The translations under genes and the position numbers were made by a program. Below, piece by piece: positions 6,657 to 15,226 of a stretch of DNA of 17,960 bases. This stretch comes from Mageeibacillus sp. UBA1255 (lineage in GTDB: Bacteria; Bacillota; Clostridia; UBA1212; UBA1255), in NCBI GenBank assembly GCA_002308795.1, contig DBVV01000076.1, positions 10,649-28,608 of the forward strand, in the 5' to 3' direction. The notes beneath the pieces were generated by a model. The model saw nothing but the letters and a program-made list of their open reading frames with translations. It searched no databases and was not told the origin of the DNA. Every line of letters starts with the position of its first letter. The first letter of the stretch is position 1.

Positions 6657-7817
6657 ATGAAAAAGATCATAGCAACGGTGCTTGTCGCCGTTATGGCGCT
6701 TGTGATGTTCTCTGTCGCTGTCAGCGCGGAAAACACGCTCGTCATTGATTTCAACACACCCGAAGGTCAGGCTGCCGGCACGTTTTTCGGAAACAATTGC
6801 AATTATGCAGAAGACGCTGGTACTGAAGGTAAAATTATTGCCCGGCTTGTGAACCTGGCACCCGACGGATCAGACGCATCTGCTGAAAGCGAAGGCGGAC
6901 TTTTCGGCAACGGTATTGCCGTTAAGTTTGATGCTGGCGCTGACGGTGAGGCAACCATCGTCTTGACACTGATTTGCCCGGACCATGTAAACGGTGCATT
7001 TAATTACAGACTTTACCATAGCACAAATGACGCGGATTATGTAAAAGAAGAACTCGACGCAGTTCAGGACCATGTATTTTTTGATTACACTATCAAAGTA
7101 AACATCAAAAAGGGCGAAAATACGATCAAGTTCGTACAGGGTGTTTCTCCCTGGGGAAATGGTGAAGGCGGCAATGGATGGAGAGTTGATATTGCAAAGC
7201 TTGTGATAACTCTTCCCGGGGATTCCGCACCTGTTGACGAATCTGAATACCACTATGTAAACGCTTCGTTCGACTCGTTCTATGTCAACGATGTACTTAA
7301 TTTTGGTGAGCCGGACGGCGCTGCTTCCGATAAACTTGATGCCCGCGGCCGTACAGTTGACGGTTCCGACGGTTCCGTAAGCAAGTTCACGCTTCGCGGT
7401 TGGATCGGCTTTGAAGAGGAAATCGAATCCTTCGGATACCAGATCAATGGAAAAGATCCTGTATACGGAGACTTCAAAGCAGCTACCGAAGACGAAGTCA
7501 GAGGCGCAGGCGGTCAGAACGCTTTACGCTTCCAGATCGAGATCGATGCTACCCAGCTCAAAGGCACGAACAATATAGTAATGGTAGTTAAGCTTGCCAA
7601 CGGCGCAGTTGTTAAGATCGACGATACGCTGCAGGCTACCGGCCCTGCTACTCCTCCCAACACCAGCTTCACATTCGTTGGCGTGGAAGATTCTCAGCCC
7701 GCTACCCAGCCTGAGACTCAGCCTCAGACCGGTGATGCCGTAGTGGCAATGATCGCTGTTATCGCTGTTCTTGCTATGGGTGCCGCAGTTGTGTTTTCTA
7801 AAAAGAGGGCATTTTGA
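6657..7817 (+). CDS. Cell-wall-anchored surface protein with QPQTGD sorting signal
   Basis: A 386-residue secreted protein. A clear signal peptide (basic MKK, hydrophobic core, VSA at 22-24 before cleavage) is followed by about 320 acidic residues with two beta-rich regions. The second, about 205-330, has GWIGFEEEIESFGYQ and ends in a NIVMVVKLANGAV strand. A Pro/Gln/Thr linker (about 345-354) leads to QPQTGD (355-360), a 20-residue hydrophobic segment and the tail SKKRAF: a sortase sorting signal with Q in place of L in LPxTG. It should be linked covalently to peptidoglycan. The ribosome site AAGGAG is 9 nt before the ATG. I do not recognise the extracellular domains; a ligand- or glycan-binding role fits the neighbourhood but is inferred. 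Confidence 0.92.
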   Translation: MKKIIATVLVAVMALVMFSVAVSAENTLVIDFNTPEGQAAGTFFGNNCNYAEDAGTEGKIIARLVNLAPDGSDASAESEGGLFGNGIAVKFDAGADGEATIVLTLICPDHVNGAFNYRLYHSTNDADYVKEELDAVQDHVFFDYTIKVNIKKGENTIKFVQGVSPWGNGEGGNGWRVDIAKLVITLPGDSAPVDESEYHYVNASFDSFYVNDVLNFGEPDGAASDKLDARGRTVDGSDGSVSKFTLRGWIGFEEEIESFGYQINGKDPVYGDFKAATEDEVRGAGGQNALRFQIEIDATQLKGTNNIVMVVKLANGAVVKIDDTLQATGPATPPNTSFTFVGVEDSQPATQPETQPQTGDAVVAMIAVIAVLAMGAAVVFSKKRAF

Positions 7818-7856
7818 TCGATCGACCTTTGTTAGATAACAGGATTTAATATAACA

Positions 7857-7890
7857 GAAAGCCTTGCTTTCGAAAGCGAGGCTTTCTCTT
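7857..7890 (+). terminator. Probable terminator after the sortase-anchored protein
   Basis: Two 15-nt arms (7857-7871 and 7872-7886) are complementary except for one T-G wobble, giving a long hairpin centred on TTTCGAAA. The tract after it is only TCTT, so termination may be partial. It is 39 nt after the stop codon. Confidence 0.65.
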
Positions 7891-7946
7891 AAATGTCCAC
7901 TCGAAAATGGCTGTCGCATTATATTCATTCTTAGGAGGAAGCAACA

Positions 7947-9314
7947 ATGAAAATTTCGGTCACAGGCAAAATTTCAAATCACCCAAGAATTAAAAACGGG
8001 CTGTGTAAAGTCATCAGTTTTGCGTTATGCGCTGTTATAAGTGCGGCGTTGTTGACAACGTCAACCGCTGCAGTGAAGGTAAGCGCTGCAGAAACTGCGA
8101 GCGAACTGGATCAGTTTATTGCCGGCTGGGGCGAGCCTACGGAAGGTATAGGAGGAAAGGCCGAGTATATAATCGACTTTGAAGATTATGAAGCAGAGAC
8201 TGACTTCACTCAGTTGGAAGATCTGAAGGAAGACTGGATCCTGGAAAATGCTACAGGGGCTCATATCACACACATAAAGGAAGAAAACGGAAACAAGGTC
8301 CTTCAATTCGCGCCATTCTCGCAGATGATTCTGATGGAAGGCATTACAAACAGATACGTATTTTCTTGTAATGCCAATTTGGGCGGCGAACAGGGATTCG
8401 GCATATTTATTCGTTCAACCGGAGAGACCGCTATTAATCCATATTTTGAAGATGACGCAAGCGGTCATGATATAAAGGGTATAGGGCCTGCCGGAATATA
8501 TATAATACCTAACCATGATATTCTAAGATGCTACATAAAGTACTATGACGAAGAAAAATCTCCCGATGCAAAAGGCAAATACCTGAATAATGAAGTTATA
8601 GAAATAAAAGCGCCTGACAGTTTTTTCTCCGGATATCAGAGGCTTTCTTTCGCTGATTACGGCAATGGCGCAAGGGTATTCGTAAACGGAAAATTTGTAG
8701 CGTCTTTTGAATTTTCAAATGTAGTTGACGGATACGATGAATTGCTTTCCGAGTGCAGGTATTACTCAAACGTTGCGGTGTTTGACGCGGACGGAAACAA
8801 GGTGGGCGAGGTCCAAAACGCCATGGTGTGCGCGGACTACAGCGTACTGGCACTGGGAATGCGTATTGACACTGCCTATATTGATAACATATCGATCACT
8901 GAATATGAGTACAAGATCGCTGGCATCGAGATCGATGCTTCTTCCAAGACCGATTACCTGGTAGGCGACGGCTACACCGGCGGCATCAATATTGTGATCA
9001 ATTATGAGAACTGGACAAAAAAGAATGTCGCAGCAGCTGCGGAAGCGCTGGAAGGATTCGATACTTCCTCGGTTGGGGATAAAAAGGTGAAGGTCAATTA
9101 CAAAGGAGTCGAAGCTGAACTTACTATACATGTGAGCGAGCCCCCCAAGCCTACGGAGGAACCTAAAGCCACCGAAAATGCGAATACTAACCAGAACGGT
9201 GAAGAAAAATCCAAAAGCAATAAGCCTCTTACAGTCGGGCTTATAGTCGGAGGTGTGTTGCTCGCTGCCATCGCAGTGGCGGTCATACTGGTTGCGAAGA
9301 AGAAAAAGAAATGA
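7947..9314 (+). CDS. Secreted membrane-anchored protein with jelly-roll-like and bacterial Ig-like domains
   Basis: A 455-residue protein. A long N-region is followed by a hydrophobic signal segment (about 22-43) with likely cleavage after VSA (45-47). The large middle region (about 70-320) has strands such as YVFSCNANLGGEQGFGIFIRS and RVFVNGKFVASFEF, reminiscent of laminin-G/concanavalin-type jelly rolls that bind glycans. Residues about 323-395 look like a bacterial Ig-like (Big_3-type) domain: GIEIDASSKTDYLVGDGYT, then GFDTSSVGDKKVKVNYKGV. A Pro/Glu/Lys/Asn linker leads to a C-terminal transmembrane helix (about 428-450) and a KKKKK stop-transfer tail with no LPxTG. It is thus held in the membrane, unlike its sortase-anchored neighbour. 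AGGAGG sits 8 nt before the ATG. Its function is inferred as surface binding, possibly accessory to the glycosidase-like lipoprotein downstream. Confidence 0.9.
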   Translation: MKISVTGKISNHPRIKNGLCKVISFALCAVISAALLTTSTAAVKVSAAETASELDQFIAGWGEPTEGIGGKAEYIIDFEDYEAETDFTQLEDLKEDWILENATGAHITHIKEENGNKVLQFAPFSQMILMEGITNRYVFSCNANLGGEQGFGIFIRSTGETAINPYFEDDASGHDIKGIGPAGIYIIPNHDILRCYIKYYDEEKSPDAKGKYLNNEVIEIKAPDSFFSGYQRLSFADYGNGARVFVNGKFVASFEFSNVVDGYDELLSECRYYSNVAVFDADGNKVGEVQNAMVCADYSVLALGMRIDTAYIDNISITEYEYKIAGIEIDASSKTDYLVGDGYTGGINIVINYENWTKKNVAAAAEALEGFDTSSVGDKKVKVNYKGVEAELTIHVSEPPKPTEEPKATENANTNQNGEEKSKSNKPLTVGLIVGGVLLAAIAVAVILVAKKKKK

Positions 9315-9347
9315 TTTGAAATATTGAGTAATTTGAATTATTATTCA

Positions 9348-9390
9348 GCGGCGCAGCTGAGGTACCTCCTTTATCCATTGGCTGCGCCGC
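9348..9390 (+). terminator. Hairpin between the surface protein and the catabolic operon
   Basis: A 10-bp GC-rich perfect stem, GCGGCGCAGC (9348-9357) with GCTGCGCCGC (9381-9390), encloses an inner palindrome GAGGTACCTC (9359-9368). No T-run follows (ATTAAAAC), so it may be a weak terminator, a processing/stability hairpin or a partial barrier before the operon. Confidence 0.45.
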
Positions 9391-9458
9391 ATTAAAACAG
9401 GTCAGCTTTATATGGCTTTCTGAAACGTATTCTATGGGAAGAAATTGGAGTTAACCGT

Positions 9459-11294
9459 ATGAAGAAGATAAATTCAAAGAGAAACATGATCCGCGCAGCG
9501 GCGAATCTTATTGCATGTGTGTGCCTGACGGGAATGTTTGCTTCCTGCCAGAAAAAAAAGAATATAGAAACGACAACGATTGATAATCTGACCGCTGCGG
9601 ATTATTACATGAACGGATATACCGCGAATTATGTCGCCGGGATCGATCAGTTCGAGCGCACGTTTGACGCTAACGCCGGCAGCAAGCCGGACAAGGAACG
9701 GGACGTAGGACTATTCTACTTCTGCACCCTGGGGCAGGGTAACGGAAGTAAGATCGTCAACGTTACCGAGCTTCTTGAACAGGAAAACGGCAAGGAACTG
9801 ATGTTTTATTCGGACAACGATACTGCTCCCACCGACGGAGGAGCTTTTTTCTGGGGAGAACCTCTTTGGGGTTACTATAATTCCGCAGATGTCTGGGTCA
9901 TACGCCGTCACCTGGCATTGCTGACGCAGGCAGGCGTGGATTTTCTCGTGTTTGATACCACCAACGCGGTGACTTATGACACCGTTGTCTCAATAATAAT
10001 CAAAGAGTGCCTCAAACTGAGGGAAGAAGGCTGGAATCCCCCGGGATTGGTATTTTATACAATGTCTGCTTCCAAAGGGGTTATAACGCATCTTTATAAT
10101 GCATATTATAAAAGAGAAAGCTTAAAAGACGCCTGGTATTATTATGAAGGTAAGCCTTTGATCATCGGCAATATTTACAACTGGGAGGAAAAAGTCGAGC
10201 TTACAGAGGAAATGCTCAACTACTTCTCTTTCCGCGAATCACAATGGCCTGACCGTCCATATAACGAAAACGGCTTTCCCTGGATCGAATGGACTTATCC
10301 TGCTCCGGTGCATAACGGTGTCATAAATGTCTCAGTCGCCAGCCATCCCGCGCTGCCTATGTCATTTTCAGTTACTCGCGGAGCAGCCAACTGGGGACGC
10401 GGCTGGAACGTAAAGAAACAGAAAAACGAGCCTGAAAAGGCCTACGAGGGCCAGTTTTTCCAATCCACCTGGGAAGTGGCGTTCAAGGAGGATCCACGTA
10501 TCGTTTTTGTGACCGGCTGGAACGAATGGACTGCCGGTAAATCGGAATACGACGGTGAGTGGGCAATGGTGGACCTTTGCAATATGGAATTCTCCCGGGA
10601 TGCCGAGATGATGAAGGGCGAATACAACGACGCGTTCTACATTCAGATGACTAAAAACATCCGAAAATACAAAGATGTGGAGATTCCCGCCGGTGCACAG
10701 CTCAAGTCCGAACCCGTTACGATCCCCATGACTTCCGATCTGTCTGCCTGGGACAAAGTAGAAGCGGTCTTCCGCGATCCGATAGTGGTCAACATGGCCC
10801 GCTCCAGTAAAGGCGCCGTGCCCTCATTGAGCTACACGCAGGCTGCCGCGCGCAACAATGTGACTGAGATACGCGTTGCCCAGGACGCGGACAATTTCTA
10901 CTTCATGCTGAAGGCAACGGAGGATATTGTCCTTCGCGAAGCCGGCGACCAGGGCTGGATGAACCTGCTGATCGGCACCGGAGAGGTGGCGAAGAAGGGC
11001 TGGGAAGGATACGAGTACGTAATCGGCCGCCACGAGGCCGGAGAAGGCAAGCTGACAGTGGAAAAATTGCAGCCAGACTTCACTTCGAAGACTTGCGGAG
11101 AGGCGGAGTATCACGTTGACGGCAATGTGATGCAGGTGAAAGTTCCGCGCGCATCGCTTGGAATAGCATCAGACGTCAACCGCTTCTATTTTAAACTGGC
11201 TGACGGGATAGAAAATCCATCAGATATTATGGATTACTATATCTCCGGCAAATCTCTGCCGCTGGGCCGCCTCAGCTACCGGTATCTGGGATGA
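9459..11294 (+). CDS. Lipoprotein glycoside hydrolase-like protein (GH71/GH99-type fold) with C-terminal CBM9/DOMON-like domain
   Basis: A 611-residue lipoprotein: signal segment about 11-28, then lipobox FASC with C30 followed by a KKK stretch. Residues about 80-405 look like a (beta/alpha)8 enzyme of the GH71/GH99/WbsX kind. They include DVGLFYF near the first strand, the FLVFDTTN strand (D166), an IIGNIYNW strand, the FPWIEWTYP segment and VTGWNEW with E356, which occupies the position of the conserved acidic WNEW signature in these families. Residues about 425-611 resemble CBM9/DOMON-type modules (LSYTQAAARNNVTEIRVAQDADN, then FYFMLKATED). It is the first gene of the catabolic run, on the outer membrane face, suggesting that it releases a sugar from a glycan before uptake. 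The exact family and bond are not certain. GGAG lies 8 nt before the ATG. Confidence 0.85.
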   Translation: MKKINSKRNMIRAAANLIACVCLTGMFASCQKKKNIETTTIDNLTAADYYMNGYTANYVAGIDQFERTFDANAGSKPDKERDVGLFYFCTLGQGNGSKIVNVTELLEQENGKELMFYSDNDTAPTDGGAFFWGEPLWGYYNSADVWVIRRHLALLTQAGVDFLVFDTTNAVTYDTVVSIIIKECLKLREEGWNPPGLVFYTMSASKGVITHLYNAYYKRESLKDAWYYYEGKPLIIGNIYNWEEKVELTEEMLNYFSFRESQWPDRPYNENGFPWIEWTYPAPVHNGVINVSVASHPALPMSFSVTRGAANWGRGWNVKKQKNEPEKAYEGQFFQSTWEVAFKEDPRIVFVTGWNEWTAGKSEYDGEWAMVDLCNMEFSRDAEMMKGEYNDAFYIQMTKNIRKYKDVEIPAGAQLKSEPVTIPMTSDLSAWDKVEAVFRDPIVVNMARSSKGAVPSLSYTQAAARNNVTEIRVAQDADNFYFMLKATEDIVLREAGDQGWMNLLIGTGEVAKKGWEGYEYVIGRHEAGEGKLTVEKLQPDFTSKTCGEAEYHVDGNVMQVKVPRASLGIASDVNRFYFKLADGIENPSDIMDYYISGKSLPLGRLSYRYLG

Positions 11295-11347
11295 TACATT
11301 GTAACATTGGGAATCAACACCTACTATTTACAAAAAGGAGAAGTGTT

Positions 11348-12589
11348 ATGAAAGAAGTAAGGATCGGAGTGTTCGGAGCTGGTCGAGGTCTGAATATGGT
11401 TGACCAGATCATTTTTGGAGCAGAAGGCAAACTTGTCGCAGTCTGCGATAAATACGAACCGCTTTTACAGAATTGCAAACGTTCTGCCGAGGCGGCGGGA
11501 TTGACCGATATCGCCTATTACACGGATTTTGAAGAATTCTTCAAACACGATATGGATGCGGTGATCCTGGCAAATTACGCCTATCAGCACGCTCCGTATG
11601 CAATTCGTCTGCTGGACAGCGGGCGTCATGTTATGTCTGAATGTCTGACGTGCGCAACGATGAAGGAAGCCGTGGAACTGATCGAGGCAGTGGAAAGAAA
11701 TCCTCATCTTATCTACAGCTACGCTGAAAATTACTGCTATACCGCTGTAAGACTTGAAATGAAAAAACGTTACCGCAACGGAGATATCGGAGAGCTTATG
11801 TATGCTGAAGGAGAATACAGACATGACTGCTCGCCAATATGGCCTCAGATCACATACGGTCAGAAAGATCACTGGAGAAATATCAACTGCTCCACGTTCT
11901 ACTGCACACATTCCATCGGACCGATCCTGTATATGACCGGACTCCGCCCTGTAAAAGTCTCCGGCTTTGAAACTCCCAACCCGGATTATATGTGGAGGCT
12001 CGGAACCGCCTCCGGTGGCGCAGGAATGGAGCTGATCACACTGGAAAACGGCGCGATCCTGAAAAGTATCCACGGCAACCTTAAACACGTATCTCCGTCA
12101 AATTATGAAATCAACGGGACCCGGGGAGGTATCCGTGATCTGTCGGATGGCAGGGTGGAAATATACTATGAGGGTGAAAACGAAAACGGTCGCGGCAAGC
12201 ATGACGCGTATTCACCTGCGCCTATGATTGCAGAAGCGGAGAACAGCGGGCACGGCGGAGCAGACTTTTATACAACTCATTTCTTTATACAGTCGATCAT
12301 GGGGAACGAGGAAGCAAGGAAGCATTCGATCGACGTATATACTGCGGTGGACATGTGCATTCCCGGTATTCTTGCCTACCGTTCTATCCGCAGCGGCAAC
12401 TCTTCCGTTGACGTTCCGAACCTGAGAAATAAGGCAGAGCGCGACGCTTACCGTAATGACACATTCTGTACTTTCCCAAGCGCTGCGGGAGATATGTGGG
12501 TGCCTAATAATTATCACGGTGTCGATACACCGCCGGAATCCGTTTATGAAGAGGTGCGCCGCCGCTTCCAGACGGGCGAGCCGGGCTGA
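11348..12589 (+). CDS. Gfo/Idh/MocA-family protein, possibly an NAD-dependent glycosidase of GH109 type
   Basis: A 413-residue cytoplasmic protein with an N-terminal Rossmann NAD(P)-binding fold: VRIGVFGAGRG (G10, G12) and VCDKYEP at the end of strand 2. The usual EKP motif, whose lysine contacts substrate and cofactor in the dehydrogenases, is replaced by E98-C99-L100. The C-terminal part has YAENYCY, KDHWRN and YCTHSIGP with H188. That last motif resembles the YPTHGLGP motif of GH109 NAD-dependent glycosidases more than the dehydrogenase HDIDLLRW pattern. It could therefore hydrolyse a glycoside by transient oxidation rather than act as a net dehydrogenase; this is inference. I chose ATG 11348, with AAGGAG 7 nt upstream, over the in-frame ATG at 11291, which overlaps the previous stop. 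The gap after the upstream gene is 53 nt. Confidence 0.88.
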   Translation: MKEVRIGVFGAGRGLNMVDQIIFGAEGKLVAVCDKYEPLLQNCKRSAEAAGLTDIAYYTDFEEFFKHDMDAVILANYAYQHAPYAIRLLDSGRHVMSECLTCATMKEAVELIEAVERNPHLIYSYAENYCYTAVRLEMKKRYRNGDIGELMYAEGEYRHDCSPIWPQITYGQKDHWRNINCSTFYCTHSIGPILYMTGLRPVKVSGFETPNPDYMWRLGTASGGAGMELITLENGAILKSIHGNLKHVSPSNYEINGTRGGIRDLSDGRVEIYYEGENENGRGKHDAYSPAPMIAEAENSGHGGADFYTTHFFIQSIMGNEEARKHSIDVYTAVDMCIPGILAYRSIRSGNSSVDVPNLRNKAERDAYRNDTFCTFPSAAGDMWVPNNYHGVDTPPESVYEEVRRRFQTGEPG

Positions 12590-12640
12590 TAAAAATGTGT
12601 TTATGCGATTTCAAATGACGCTGTTGTAATGGAGGTCTTT

Positions 12641-14032
12641 ATGAAAAATATCCGAGTAGGTTATCTTCCCCTTTACATTAAACTGTATGACGATAACGGG
12701 CAGGACCGCACTCCGCTGGTCGAGCACATGGAAAAACTTATTGCAATGCTGCGCGAACGCGGGCTGGAAGTGTTTCCTGCGGAAGAGCTGTGCCGTGTGA
12801 AAGAGGAATTTGAACGGGCGGTCCGGCGCTTTAATGAGCTGAAAGTTGACGCTGTGATCACTCAGCACCTTGCCTATTCTCCGTCGCTGGAATCCATCGA
12901 AGCGCTGCTACAGTTGGATGCACCGATCGTCGTGTTCGATACGACGCCGGATTATCAGTTGCTGGCAACGGCAGATAAAATTAACTGCATTGACAACGAT
13001 CACGGTATTCACGGCGTGCAGGATATGTGCTGCATGCTGCGAAAAAACCAAAAGCCCTACACGATCTGTGCCGGACATGCTTTTCACAGTAACGTGATCG
13101 ACCGGGTCGTCGGAGCCTGCCGCGCAGCCGCGGCTAAGAAATTCTTCACCAATGCCCGCATAGGTTCTGTTGGCGGTTCGTTTATCGGTATGGGAGATTT
13201 TTTAATCGACGATGAACGGTATCACAATGATATTGGCGCCACGATCCATTACATGACGCCGGATGTCAGCAATTATTATCTTTCACAGATAACAGATGAT
13301 GAAATTGATGCCGAAATCGACCGCAACGCTAAAGAATGCCGTATTGAGATCAAACAAACTGACTGCTATCGCCAGGCGACGCGCAGCGGGCTGGCAATAC
13401 GCAAATGGATGGTGGCAGAGCAACTGAATTGCTGCACGGTCAATTTCCTGACGCTGGATAAATGCGGACTGCCGAAGATGCCTTTTGTTGAATGCTGCAG
13501 GATACTGGAGCGCGGGCAAGGCTATGCGGGCGAAGGAGATGTGCTTACCGCCGGTCTTGTGGGAGCGCTTGCATCCGTGTATCCGGATACAACGTTTACG
13601 GAGATGTTTTGCCCGGATTGGGAGCAGAATATGATCCTCCTCAGCCACATGGGTGAAAGCAATCCGCGGCTCGCCAACTGGAAACCGCTGATAGCCGACA
13701 TGAGGTTCCGCTACAACAGTTGCGGCGATACTGTGGCTATGTACAACTGCTACCGTCCCGGTAAAGTGGTATACGTTAATCTCGCGCCGATGAAAGACCG
13801 GTTTACGATGATCATCACGGAGGGAGAAATTCTTGACGTCGGACTGATCGACGGTGCGTACAGGCGCAATACTCAGGGCTGGCTCAAACCCTGCAAGCCG
13901 ATCGATGTATTTTTGGAGGAATACTCCAATGCCGGCGGCACACATCATTCTGCTATGGTTTACGATGCCGACATTTCGGAGATACGGGCGTTCGGCAGGA
14001 TGATGGGCTTTGAAGTGATCGAGATCAGATAA
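12641..14032 (+). CDS. L-arabinose/L-fucose isomerase-like sugar isomerase
   Basis: A 463-residue enzyme of the aldose-ketose isomerase superfamily. The four catalytic/metal residues known from E. coli AraA (E306, E333, H350, H450) have counterparts with almost the same spacing: E298 in AGEGD, E321 in FTEMF, H336 in LSHMGE and H435 or H436 in GGTHHSAMVY. Overall sequence differs clearly from AraA (about 500 residues), so the substrate is probably another aldose. The isomerisation should interconvert an aldose and its 2-ketose with a divalent metal. The start at 12641 has GGAGG 5 nt upstream; an ATG at 12629 in the same frame lies before that site and is rejected. It follows the Gfo/Idh/MocA gene by 51 nt in the catabolic operon. 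Confidence 0.88.
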   Translation: MKNIRVGYLPLYIKLYDDNGQDRTPLVEHMEKLIAMLRERGLEVFPAEELCRVKEEFERAVRRFNELKVDAVITQHLAYSPSLESIEALLQLDAPIVVFDTTPDYQLLATADKINCIDNDHGIHGVQDMCCMLRKNQKPYTICAGHAFHSNVIDRVVGACRAAAAKKFFTNARIGSVGGSFIGMGDFLIDDERYHNDIGATIHYMTPDVSNYYLSQITDDEIDAEIDRNAKECRIEIKQTDCYRQATRSGLAIRKWMVAEQLNCCTVNFLTLDKCGLPKMPFVECCRILERGQGYAGEGDVLTAGLVGALASVYPDTTFTEMFCPDWEQNMILLSHMGESNPRLANWKPLIADMRFRYNSCGDTVAMYNCYRPGKVVYVNLAPMKDRFTMIITEGEILDVGLIDGAYRRNTQGWLKPCKPIDVFLEEYSNAGGTHHSAMVYDADISEIRAFGRMMGFEVIEIR

Positions 14033-14080
14033 GTCGCAGGTCGTTTTTGATCGCGGTGCTGATTTACGAGGTGTTTAATC

Positions 14081-15172
14081 GTGATTTACAGACATCTTGA
14101 TTTTTACGAGTTACAGGCATTTTGCGTAAAGGTTTTTCAGGGCTACGGCTTTAACGAAGAGGAGAGCCGCCTTATTACCGACGTTTTGCTCGAAGCTGAC
14201 CTTTCCGGTATAGAATCTCACGGCATCCAGCGCCTGACGAGATACGATTATGAAATACGGTCCGGGTTTGTGAAAATTGACGGAAAACCGGAGACGGTCT
14301 TTGAATCACCGATAAGCGCGGTTATTGACGGGCACGACGGTATGGGACAGATCATAGGTGTTCAGGCCATGGATCTTGCGATACAAAAAGCAAAGACTGC
14401 CGGCATCGGTATCGTTACGGTGCGGGATTCCAATCATTACGGTATTGCCGGTTATTATGCAAACATGGCAGTAAAAGAGCATCTGATCGGAATCTGCATG
14501 ACCAACAGTGAGTCTATTATGGTGCCCACTTTCGGCAAAGAACCGGTGCTTGGCACGAATCCGATCGCGTTTGCAATGTATGCGGAACCTGTACCTTTCT
14601 GTTTTGACGCGGCTACTACGGTGGTTCCGCGAGGCAAGCTCGAGGTTTATGCCAAGCGCGGCAACGGACTTCCGGACGGCTGGGCGCTCGACGAAACGGG
14701 TCATCCCAGTTCAGATTCCGACCGCGTCCTGCACAACATTATTTCTAAATCCTGCGGCGGGATCCTGCCGCTTGGCGGAGCCGGCGAACAGACCGGAGGC
14801 TATAAAGGATACGGATTTGGTATGATCTGCGAGATAATGACAGGAATTTTATCTCACGGATGTACTTCAAATCACGTCAACCGCACTCCCGGCAGAGTGA
14901 GCACCTCCCAATGCTTCATAGCATTGGATTACGGAAAATTCGGCGATAAGGCGGAAACGGAAGCACGCCTGTCCGCGTTTATGGACGAGATACGCAATTC
15001 TGCGAAAGCCGATGGTGAAAAACGGATCTATGTTCACGGAGAAAAAGAGTTTGAGCACCATGCGCAGGTTCTTAAGGACGGCGTCCCTGTCAACGAAAAA
15101 ACGTACGATGAAATGATCCGGATAGGCGAATATACCAAAGCATCAGATCTTTTGCCGAATTTTATCGATTGA
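14081..15172 (+). CDS. Malate/L-lactate dehydrogenase (LDH2) family NAD(P)H oxidoreductase
   Basis: A 363-residue member of the LDH2/MDH2 family, which includes ureidoglycolate dehydrogenase, sulfolactate dehydrogenase and 2,3-diketo-L-gulonate reductase. Family landmarks are SHGIQRL (H47), DSNHYG (H119, proposed catalytic base), VLGTNPIAFA, DAATTVVPRGKLEVYAKRG and GGYKGYGFGM. The enzymes interconvert a 2-hydroxy acid and a 2-oxo acid, normally as dimers in the cytoplasm. It starts with GTG, supported by GAGGTG 7 nt upstream. The gaps are 48 nt to the isomerase and 54 nt to the yjbQ gene. In this operon it may reduce a keto-acid intermediate or oxidise an aldonate; the direction cannot be read from the sequence. 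Confidence 0.93.
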   Translation: MIYRHLDFYELQAFCVKVFQGYGFNEEESRLITDVLLEADLSGIESHGIQRLTRYDYEIRSGFVKIDGKPETVFESPISAVIDGHDGMGQIIGVQAMDLAIQKAKTAGIGIVTVRDSNHYGIAGYYANMAVKEHLIGICMTNSESIMVPTFGKEPVLGTNPIAFAMYAEPVPFCFDAATTVVPRGKLEVYAKRGNGLPDGWALDETGHPSSDSDRVLHNIISKSCGGILPLGGAGEQTGGYKGYGFGMICEIMTGILSHGCTSNHVNRTPGRVSTSQCFIALDYGKFGDKAETEARLSAFMDEIRNSAKADGEKRIYVHGEKEFEHHAQVLKDGVPVNEKTYDEMIRIGEYTKASDLLPNFID

Positions 15173-15226
15173 CGGCAGATACGATTTCAAGAAAATAGAA
15201 AGGCGAAAAGCCGAAAGGAAAACACT

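Noticed and set aside
9391..9458. Promoter for the catabolic operon (TATTCT at 9428-9433)
   Set aside because: No acceptable -35 at the right distance, so I did not list it although a promoter here is plausible.
11291..11347. Upstream in-frame ATG for the Gfo/Idh/MocA gene
   Set aside because: It would overlap the previous stop without a ribosome site and add 19 residues before a normal Rossmann start; ATG 11348 has AAGGAG at ideal spacing.
13283..13948. Open frame of 221 codons on the minus strand
   Set aside because: Antisense to the isomerase, whose four catalytic residues are encoded in the plus frame; no own signals.
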